22,442 nucleotides of DNA from an uncultured Mollicutes bacterium (lineage in GTDB: Bacteria > Bacillota_I > Bacilli_A > RFN20 > CAG-826), in contig URQK01000019.1 in the NCBI GenBank assembly GCA_900549975.1, positions 1 through 22,442 on the forward strand. Reading direction: 5' to 3'. Under the pieces are notes generated by a model that saw only the letters and a program-made list of their open reading frames with translations, ran no database searches and was not told the DNA's origin. The first letter of the stretch is position 1; every line of letters starts with the position of its first letter. A program made the position numbers and the translations under genes. Below, in pieces: positions 8,294 through 14,044 of the stretch.

Positions 8294-9157
8294 ATGAAAG
8301 CAATTATTTTATCTTCACAATACGGAACATATAATGCTCTTTTAGAAAATAATACCCAATTATTAGTAAAACCACGTGGCGTATTTCGTCATAAAAAAAT
8401 CAAGCCAGTTGTGGGAGATGTTGTCATAGTTGATGAATATGAGTCGATTATTAGTGATATACTAGAACGTAAAAACTATTTAATTAGACCAAACATTGCT
8501 AATGTTGATGAAGTTGCGATTATTATGTCTACAAGTGAACCAGATTTTTCTAGTTTACTTATTGATAAGTTTATTAGTTATGCCAATTATTTTAAAATAC
8601 CAGCATGTGTAATAATAAGTAAAGCTGATAAAAATTATAATGAAGACATGCTAAATAAAAAAATAGAAGCACTAGAAAAAGTCGGAGTCAAAGTTATTAC
8701 ATATTCTAATGTTACCAAACTAGGAGTAGATAAGATTAAAGAATTATTTGCTCATAAAATCGTTGCTTTAATGGGCCAAACAGGAGTGGGAAAATCTAGT
8801 TTACTTAATGAACTTATTCCTAATTCTAAAAGAGAAATTGGTGAATATTCTAATGCTTTAGGCCGAGGAAAACACCAAACTAAAGAAGTTGTGCTTATTA
8901 AGTATGAGAATGGTTTTATTGCTGATACTCCGGGATTTTCTTCATTGGAACTTCCAATGTTTAAAGAAGATTTAGCAAAATGTTTTCCAGGGTTTGAAAA
9001 ACTCTATGACAAGTGCAAATTTAATAATTGCTTACATGTAAATGAAAAAGATTGTGAAGTTAAAAAATCCTTATTAGAAGGGACAATTTCTCAAGAAAGT
9101 TACGATAATTATTTGAAAATTTTAGACGAATTAATTTTTAGAAAGGATCGATATTAA
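8294..9157 (+). CDS. rsgA: RsgA, small-subunit ribosome assembly GTPase
   Basis: RsgA (YjeQ/YloQ/CpgA) checks late 30S subunit maturation and is released by GTP hydrolysis. The 287 residues show an N-terminal OB fold (about 1-70) and a circularly permuted GTPase in the order G4 'SKAD' (109-112), G1 'GQTGVGKSS' (161-169), G3 'DTPG' (211-214). The C-terminal zinc site has the family pattern C-x4-C-x-H-x5-C (C241, C246, H248, C254). The start ATG is one base after the kinase stop with only a weak ribosome site, so the two are probably translationally coupled. The PP2C-kinase-rsgA order is common in Bacillota, where the kinase can phosphorylate RsgA. Confidence 0.95.
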   Translation: MKAIILSSQYGTYNALLENNTQLLVKPRGVFRHKKIKPVVGDVVIVDEYESIISDILERKNYLIRPNIANVDEVAIIMSTSEPDFSSLLIDKFISYANYFKIPACVIISKADKNYNEDMLNKKIEALEKVGVKVITYSNVTKLGVDKIKELFAHKIVALMGQTGVGKSSLLNELIPNSKREIGEYSNALGRGKHQTKEVVLIKYENGFIADTPGFSSLELPMFKEDLAKCFPGFEKLYDKCKFNNCLHVNEKDCEVKKSLLEGTISQESYDNYLKILDELIFRKDRY

Positions 9158-9158
9158 T

Positions 9159-9818
9159 ATGAAAAAAGTTATAGTTTCACCATCGATATTATCTGCGGAT
9201 TTTAATAATCTAAAAAGAGAATTGCAACTGATGGAAAGTAGTGGCGCAGAATGGATTCATTTTGATGTAATGGATGGACACTTTGTGCCAAATATTTCTT
9301 TTGGTATGCCAGTGTTAAAGTCCATTGCGCATACGACAAAACTATTTAATGACGTTCATATTATGATTGATGATCCTTTAACTTATGGACCAGAGTTTGT
9401 TAAGGCTGGCGCTAATTTGGTAACTTTTCATTACGAAGCGGTAAACGAAGACCAAGTTGAAAAAGTTATTTCCACTATTAAAGAAAGCAGCGCCAAAGTT
9501 GGACTTTCTATTAAACCTAAAACAAGTGTTGATAAAATTATTAAATATTTAGATAAAATAGATTTAGTATTAGTAATGTCTGTGGAACCAGGTTTTGGCG
9601 GACAATCTTTTATAGAAAATAGTTTAGATAAAATCAAATATTTACGCAAATATATTGATGAAAATAAACTTAACGTTCTTATTGAAGTTGATGGAGGAAT
9701 TAATGAAGAAACAGCAAAAAAATGCCGTCTTGCTGGCGTTGATGTTTTAGTTGCAGGTTCTTATTTATTTAATAAAACTGATACTAAAGAACGTATAAGT
9801 AAATTAAAGGGTGAATAA
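9159..9818 (+). CDS. rpe: Ribulose-5-phosphate 3-epimerase
   Basis: A TIM-barrel enzyme of the pentose phosphate pathway that interconverts D-ribulose 5-phosphate and D-xylulose 5-phosphate. The 219-residue length is standard. Seen are 'SPSILSADF' (7-15), metal ligands H34 and D36 in 'IHFDVMDGHFVPN', H67 in 'HIMIDDP', the flexible loop 'SVEPGFGGQSF' (141-151), D178 in 'EVDGGIN', and the phosphate-binding 'AGSYLF'. All catalytic residues are in place. It begins one base after rsgA, and AAAGGA (9142-9147) is a possible ribosome site. The rsgA-rpe-thiN order matches B. subtilis. Confidence 0.96.
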   Translation: MKKVIVSPSILSADFNNLKRELQLMESSGAEWIHFDVMDGHFVPNISFGMPVLKSIAHTTKLFNDVHIMIDDPLTYGPEFVKAGANLVTFHYEAVNEDQVEKVISTIKESSAKVGLSIKPKTSVDKIIKYLDKIDLVLVMSVEPGFGGQSFIENSLDKIKYLRKYIDENKLNVLIEVDGGINEETAKKCRLAGVDVLVAGSYLFNKTDTKERISKLKGE

Positions 9819-9820
9819 AA

Positions 9821-10432
9821 GTGCGAAAAGTAATAGTTATTAGTGATGATACCACCTATCAACAAATTCAAAAATATAATGGTTATCCACATTTAGTTAT
9901 TGCTACTAAAAATGACGAAATTAAAAGTGATGCCCGTTTCTTCGATTTTAAACTAGTGGATGAAGAAGAAAATATTATTGATGATCCTCATCGAGTTATT
10001 TTAGCTTCAAAGCCTAGTAACGGGAGTATCTACGATAAAATTATTAATTATTTATATCATAAAGGCTTTGATGAAATTACCTTTTTAAGTAACATACATA
10101 CAAGTGTTGAAAACATCTTTGAAACTATTAATATCTTAAAAAAATATCCTTATCTTCGTGTTGAATTTGAAGATGAACACGAATCAATTCAATATTTTGA
10201 AAAGGGCACATATATATTAAATAAAGAGTCATTTATTTCATTTTCAATATGTCCGTTTTCAGAAGCCGTTATAAGCTTAGACTATACCATTGAAAAAATT
10301 AATGAGTATAAATTGGATACATCAAAAAATATATTAAAAGATATTAAGTTTTTTCAAAGAATTGCCCTTTTAAGAGTTGAAAGTGGTAGTGTTATTGTCA
10401 TAAGAAAGTTAGGTGAAAAAGATGAAAATTGA
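9821..10432 (+). CDS. Degenerate ThiN-like (thiamine pyrophosphokinase fold) protein
   Basis: This gene stands where thiN lies in B. subtilis (rpe-thiN), and its C-terminal half still resembles ThiN: 'FISFSICPFSEAVISLDY' (138-155) parallels the 'YISFIPFSE' strand, and a beta strand near 'VESGSVIVI' matches the ThiN C-terminus. The residues that bind thiamine and ATP in true thiamine pyrophosphokinases are gone. There is no Asp-x-Gly segment, no 'GDFDS' motif, no Lys-Asp-x-Thr-Asp, and the Arg-x-Asp-His motif is replaced by 'HTSVEN' (93-98). The reading frame is intact (203 residues), so it is a probable pseudoenzyme, not a pseudogene. Start is GTG 9821, six bases after AAAGGGTGA. Homology by position and C-terminus is fairly secure; function is unknown. 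Confidence 0.65.
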   Translation: MRKVIVISDDTTYQQIQKYNGYPHLVIATKNDEIKSDARFFDFKLVDEEENIIDDPHRVILASKPSNGSIYDKIINYLYHKGFDEITFLSNIHTSVENIFETINILKKYPYLRVEFEDEHESIQYFEKGTYILNKESFISFSICPFSEAVISLDYTIEKINEYKLDTSKNILKDIKFFQRIALLRVESGSVIVIRKLGEKDEN

Positions 10433-11075
10433 GATTATGATACCTAGTTGTCTAGTGGCTCTTATTGTATTTGTAGTTTTATTCAATGTTGGTAGAAGCA
10501 ATTATTTAGAAGTTAAAAAAGAGAAATTTGATTTAAAAAATACATTTCCTTATGAAATGCAAAGTCAGTTTAATGCCAAATATAACTGGCATGTGCGCTT
10601 TATATCTTTGTTTTTTGCTTTAGCAATGTCATTATTTGCCGTTAATGCTTTTGATATAACATTTATATCCATTTTAAGTATTATAACTGGGCTTATGATT
10701 ATTAACGCTATAGCTATTATGTTATTATTTATTATTGATATGCGTCGTGCTTCTTTACATATGGCTATTGCGGTTATTCACTTTGGCTTGACATTCTTAA
10801 GTTACGTATTAGTGGCTTATTATGTGTTCTTTGTTAAATCTAGTGATTATCCTTTGGCAATGGGAATTATTTGCTTAACATTTGCTTTAATGATCTTATT
10901 ACTATGCATAAATCCTAAATTATATAAATGGATGTTTATGGAAAAAGTAGAAGAAGAAGGAAAAGTTGAATTAAAGCGTCCAAAAGTAATTATGTTAGCA
11001 TTATATGAATGGATATTTATAGCTTTAGCAATTTCTTTAAATTTAATAATAACGATATTTACTGTGTTAATGTAA
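10422..11075 (+). CDS. Six-helix integral membrane protein of unknown function
   Basis: A 217-residue hydrophobic protein with about six predicted membrane helices (4-23, 59-77, 81-105, 113-137, 144-163, 192-216). A charged loop of about 25 residues lies between helices 5 and 6 ('EKVEEEGKVELKRPK'), and a basic segment follows helix 1. No catalytic or transport motif is recognised. AGGTGA (10411-10416), five bases upstream, selects the ATG at 10422; the in-frame GTG at 10413 belongs to the ribosome site. It overlaps the ThiN-like gene by 11 bases, so the two are translated together, and a terminator follows 14 bases after the stop. It holds the place of spoVM in the B. subtilis order but is unrelated to that 26-residue peptide. 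Confidence 0.7.
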   Translation: MKIEIMIPSCLVALIVFVVLFNVGRSNYLEVKKEKFDLKNTFPYEMQSQFNAKYNWHVRFISLFFALAMSLFAVNAFDITFISILSIITGLMIINAIAIMLLFIIDMRRASLHMAIAVIHFGLTFLSYVLVAYYVFFVKSSDYPLAMGIICLTFALMILLLCINPKLYKWMFMEKVEEEGKVELKRPKVIMLALYEWIFIALAISLNLIITIFTVLM

Positions 11076-11089
11076 AAAACAAACAACAA

Positions 11090-11116
11090 AAAAAATCACC
11101 GGTTAGGTGATTTTTT
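11090..11116. terminator. Bidirectional terminator between the rlmN operon and rpmB
   Basis: A perfect 11-base stem, AAAAAATCACC (11090-11100) with GGTGATTTTTT (11106-11116) around a five-base GGTTA loop, has A and T tracts on both sides. It can stop transcripts from the membrane protein gene on the plus strand and from rpmB on the minus strand. The rpmB stop is two bases away. Confidence 0.85.
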
Positions 11117-11117
11117 G

Positions 11118-11312
11118 TTATTCTCCCTTAGCAGATTTATTAAGGGTTCTATAAGCACGTGCGGACATTCTAACTGTTTGGACACGTCCGTCAACGACGA
11201 CCTTATATGGTTGTAAGTTGACATTCCATCTACGCGGAGTTGCTCTTAAGGAGTGAGAGCGTTTGTTACCGCTTAAAGGTGCTTTACCTGATACTGGGCA
11301 AACTCTTGACAT
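11118..11312 (-). CDS. rpmB: 50S ribosomal protein L28
   Basis: L28 is a small protein of the large ribosomal subunit. The 64-residue sequence has the family signature 'CPVSGKAPLSGNKRSHS' (5-21) followed by the basic 'TPRRWNVNLQ' strand and 'VRMSARAYRTL'. The strong site AAGGGAGG (about 11330-11323 on the minus strand) precedes the ATG. The gene is alone on its strand, has its own promoter and shares a terminator with the operon converging on it. It marks the end of the conserved yloA-rpmB neighbourhood. Confidence 0.97.
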   Translation of the reverse strand: MSRVCPVSGKAPLSGNKRSHSLRATPRRWNVNLQPYKVVVDGRVQTVRMSARAYRTLNKSAKGE

Positions 11313-11351
11313 TTTTTACATACCTCCCTTAACATTTCACAATGCTTTTGT

Positions 11352-11381
11352 ATGATAGCATACTTTTATAGCATTTTGCAA
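11352..11381 (-). promoter_or_regulatory. rpmB promoter
   Basis: On the minus strand TTGCAA (11381-11376) and TATCAT (11357-11352) are 18 bases apart, and a TGC just before the -10 gives an extended -10 element. It lies about 40 bases upstream of the rpmB start codon. Confidence 0.6.
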
Positions 11382-11407
11382 TGACTTTTTGAAAAAATAT
11401 TATTAAT

Positions 11408-11837
11408 TTATATTTTAACGTCTGGAAAACGCATTTTTGTTTCTTCTTTAGTGGTTAAATTAGGACATCTTTTAAGCATTTCATCAAGAAGAACTTGCTT
11501 TTTATCTAGTATTAAATATATAGCGTGACCGCGATTTGTGACAAATACAAGAATATTATTCTTTCTAGACCATTCTTCATCAATATAAATGATGTCATTA
11601 TATTCAAAATAATATTCCTTGGTCATACGTTTTTGATATAGTCCTTTTTTTTCTAAGCGGTAATAACTCATTTTAAGTGTTATAATAAAATAAATAAGAG
11701 TTATTGCAAGCCATCCGCCAAAAAATATGTAATCTTTTGTTGGAAACGGAAAAGTAAAACTACCATCAATGGTTAGATAAAATAGAAATAATAAAAAAGT
11801 ATAATAATGTTTTTTTCATATTTGGATAAATAATCAT
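11408..11837 (-). pseudogene. Frameshifted two-helix membrane protein with PH-like domain
   Basis: A single-base frameshift splits this gene. On the minus strand GGTGA precedes an ATG at 11837 by five bases, and the frame reads 'MIIYPNMKK' before entering a run of seven A (11816-11810). Continuing in that frame reaches a stop after 'ISILSNH'. With one A fewer, it joins the long downstream frame and gives 142 residues: two membrane helices (about 11-24 and 36-54) and a C-terminal beta-rich domain ('FEYNDIIYIDEEW', 'NNILVFVTNRGHAIYLIL') resembling bacterial PH-like membrane proteins. Without the fix, only an 87-residue fragment from the ATG at 11671 remains, and it lacks a ribosome site. A sequencing error in the homopolymer, slippage/phase variation or real decay are all possible. 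It is divergent from jetA. Confidence 0.7.
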
Positions 11838-11853
11838 ATTAATCACCGGCAAC

Positions 11854-11862
11854 ATTATAACA
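11854..11862 (-). promoter_or_regulatory. Extended -10 promoter for the PH-like membrane protein gene
   Basis: On the minus strand TGTTATAAT (11862-11854) is a perfect extended -10 element. It lies 16 bases before the start codon at 11837, so the transcript would have a leader of under ten bases upstream of the GGTGA site or start within it. No convincing -35 box is seen. Confidence 0.5.
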
Positions 11863-11904
11863 TACAAAAAAATATAACTAAAGAAAAAAATATGTTGATA
11901 TTGC

Positions 11905-11923
11905 TTGTAAATATTATTTACAA
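11905..11923. promoter_or_regulatory. Perfect 19-bp palindrome, candidate operator of the jet operon
   Basis: TTGTAAATATTATTTACAA consists of two perfect nine-base arms around a single T. Its right arm covers the -35 hexamer (11917-11922) of the jetA promoter. That size, symmetry and position fit the operator of a dimeric repressor, such as a GntR- or MarR-type regulator. It could also influence the divergent membrane protein gene, whose -10 element is about 43 bases away. No regulator gene is in the window. Confidence 0.5.
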
Positions 11924-11946
11924 AGAGCTTTAAATTATGGTAAAAT
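11917..11946 (+). promoter_or_regulatory. jetABC promoter
   Basis: TTTACA (11917-11922) and TAAAAT (11941-11946) are 18 bases apart, and TGG at 11938-11940 makes an extended -10. The predicted start near 11953 leaves a leader of about 20 bases with a strong GGAGGAGA ribosome site (11961). The -35 box lies inside the 19-bp palindrome. Confidence 0.7.
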
Positions 11947-11972
11947 CATAATAGTGTTTAGGAGGAGAATAC

Positions 11973-13415
11973 ATGCGATTATTTGATACAATTCCAGATA
12001 ATTTTTTCTCAATCCTATCTAGCAAAAACAAAGACGTTTATGCTATGGCATTAAGTGTTTTATTTAAGAGCCTAGAATCAGAAGAGATGTCAATTAAAAA
12101 GCAAGATTTCTTACGTATTCTTAAAGAAACTGCAACGGATATAGTAATGAGCCTTGATTTGGAAAGCGAAGAGGGTGAAGATGACGCCTTAGTTAATCCA
12201 TCTTTACCAAATCGTGTTGCGTTTATTCTTCGTCGCCTTGAAGAAACTGGATGGGTTGATATACAAATGAATAATGACACGTTTGAAGAGTATATAATTC
12301 TTCCAACGTATACGATAAAAATACTAGCTGCCTTAAAAGATATTTGCACAGAAAGTGAAGTTGCTTATAATTCTCTTGTTCACTCGACTTATAGTGAATT
12401 AAAGATAGAAGATGATGAACCAGATGATTTAATGTATGCAACATTACTTCGTGCTTTTGAAAACACAAAAAAACTTCGTATTGAATTAGTAACGCTTGGT
12501 CATCAAATTAAAATTTATCAACATCGCTTAGCAAACTTATTTACCACAAATGATGTTTTAAAAAATCACTTTGATGATTACAAAGTTAAAATTTCCGATC
12601 GTCTTTATCACCCTTTAAAAACTTTTGACTCAGTCACAAGATTTAAAAGACCAATTATTAATATATTGCAAAAGTGGTTACGTGATGAAAAAAGAAGAGA
12701 AGCATTAATTGCTCAATCGCTTTTATGGCGTAAGGACCGTGATCACGCTAGTGCGGAAGCAGATTTAATTAACAAGATTACCTATATTCAAGATATGTAT
12801 GAACAACTCAATACAATGATTAATGAAATTGATGAAAGTCATAGTGAATATACTAAATCTAGTGCTTCAAAGATTATCTATTTCAATAATAATGATAAGA
12901 CAATTAAAGGACACCTTGAAACAATATTCAAAGCTTATGCTCGAGCAAATGCCTCCGCTAATGCAGGGGAAGGTTCGAAAGATTTAAGAATGATATTAAC
13001 TTCAATGCAAGATGCAATGATGTTCCATGAACAAGGATATATTGATCCAGAATCGGTAACTTTACCAATTGTACGTCAATATCGTCAAATTGGTGAACCA
13101 CTTCCAATTGTTAATAACTTTGAAGAAGCTGGCGACTTAATTATGCAAAACTTCCTTGATCAAACACGTAATACCTTTACGGATGCTCGTGTTCTTGAAT
13201 TTATGGAAATGGCATTTGGTGATGCTAATGAACTTCGTGCTGAAGAAATTCGTTTGCCAGATTATGATGCCTTTATATTGTTAATCTTAGCCACATTAAA
13301 GAAAAATGATGAAAATTGTTTCTATGATGTTGATATTGAACAAGAGGGATATATTACATCACAGGGATATATATTGCCAAAACTTATTTTTAGACGAAAG
13401 GAGAATAGCAAATAA
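11973..13415 (+). CDS. jetA: JetA (MukF/MksF-like kleisin of a Wadjet-family SMC complex)
   Basis: A 480-residue protein of the JetA family, the kleisin-like subunit that bridges the SMC heads. It begins 'MRLFDTIPDNFFSILSS', typical of Bacillota JetA proteins, and has an N-terminal winged-helix region with a long acidic loop (about 60-75), a helical middle (about 130-350) rich in charged coiled segments, and a C-terminal winged-helix-like domain ending in 'YILPKLIFRRK'. GGAGGAGA at 11961 fixes the ATG. It overlaps jetB by one base (TAATG). The family call is by resemblance plus operon order with jetB and jetC. Codon use looks like that of the neighbours, with no sign of recent transfer. Confidence 0.85.
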   Translation: MRLFDTIPDNFFSILSSKNKDVYAMALSVLFKSLESEEMSIKKQDFLRILKETATDIVMSLDLESEEGEDDALVNPSLPNRVAFILRRLEETGWVDIQMNNDTFEEYIILPTYTIKILAALKDICTESEVAYNSLVHSTYSELKIEDDEPDDLMYATLLRAFENTKKLRIELVTLGHQIKIYQHRLANLFTTNDVLKNHFDDYKVKISDRLYHPLKTFDSVTRFKRPIINILQKWLRDEKRREALIAQSLLWRKDRDHASAEADLINKITYIQDMYEQLNTMINEIDESHSEYTKSSASKIIYFNNNDKTIKGHLETIFKAYARANASANAGEGSKDLRMILTSMQDAMMFHEQGYIDPESVTLPIVRQYRQIGEPLPIVNNFEEAGDLIMQNFLDQTRNTFTDARVLEFMEMAFGDANELRAEEIRLPDYDAFILLILATLKKNDENCFYDVDIEQEGYITSQGYILPKLIFRRKENSK

Positions 13416-14044
13416 TGTTTGAAAATGAATTTGATAAACTTACTAATGGTGAGCAAAATGAATTTGCTCGTGTCGTTAATACATTGCTACTAAAATCATT
13501 TATTGTGCGTGATGTGTTTGATTCAAAAGAGAAAACAATGCGTATCAATTCTGATTATCGTTTTATTGAAAGATATTTTGATTTAATTAGTGATTATTTA
13601 AAATATACAGGTTGGATGATGGAAAAAGATGTTTTGAATGGTGTTATTGCTTTATACAACACTAATGAACAAAATCGTTTGAGAATGGACCGCGAAACAT
13701 CATTATTACTCTTTGTGCTTCGCTTAATTTATGAAACTGAGAAAAATGAGTCTAGTCAAACAGGGGAATCTATCTATATTACGACCCCAACTTTATTAAA
13801 AACTATGATTGATCATGGCATTACCATGACAGGTAAAAGAATGAGTGGTCGTTTATTTGCTAAATCACTTCGTTTCTTAGCTAATCATAATGTTATTGCT
13901 AAAGTTAGTGGCTCTTATGATGAAGGTAACGTAGCATTCTACATTTTACCTAGTATTATTTTTGCTGTTGATAATCAAAAGATAAAAGCAATGTCTGAAG
14001 CTTTAGAAAAAATGAAAGTAGGTGAAGAAGATGAAATCGCTTAA
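13415..14044 (+). CDS. jetB: JetB (MukE/MksE-like, DUF4194)
   Basis: The 209-residue small subunit that binds the kleisin and DNA in MukBEF-like complexes. It contains the DUF4194-type features: an N-terminal 'LLLKSFIVRDVF' helix, 'FIERYFDLISDYLKYTGWMM', 'MDRETSLLLFVLRLIYE' (a conserved segment of the family), and a C-terminal winged helix with 'FAKSLRFLANHNVI'. AAAGGAG (13397-13403) precedes its ATG by 11 bases. The start overlaps the jetA stop and the end overlaps jetC by 14 bases, so the three subunits are translationally coupled, as expected for a stoichiometric complex. Confidence 0.85.
   Translation: MFENEFDKLTNGEQNEFARVVNTLLLKSFIVRDVFDSKEKTMRINSDYRFIERYFDLISDYLKYTGWMMEKDVLNGVIALYNTNEQNRLRMDRETSLLLFVLRLIYETEKNESSQTGESIYITTPTLLKTMIDHGITMTGKRMSGRLFAKSLRFLANHNVIAKVSGSYDEGNVAFYILPSIIFAVDNQKIKAMSEALEKMKVGEEDEIA

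Noticed and set aside
8618..8629. Ser in place of Asn in the G4 motif of RsgA (SKAD instead of NKxD).
   Set aside because: Ser or Thr at this position is tolerated in Bacillota RsgA proteins. All other motifs are intact, so it is not a sign of loss of function.
6690..10432. Possible Mycoplasma-type code (TGA read as Trp), considered because of the AT-rich DNA and small kinase.
   Set aside because: Genes end cleanly at TGA in operon overlaps (rlmN, ThiN-like), Trp is encoded by TGG throughout, and no gene has an internal in-frame TGA apart from the frameshifted one.
12038..12468. Two overlapping minus-strand open frames of 81-103 codons inside jetA.
   Set aside because: They lie entirely antisense to a well-supported gene, lack ribosome sites and show no recognisable domain.
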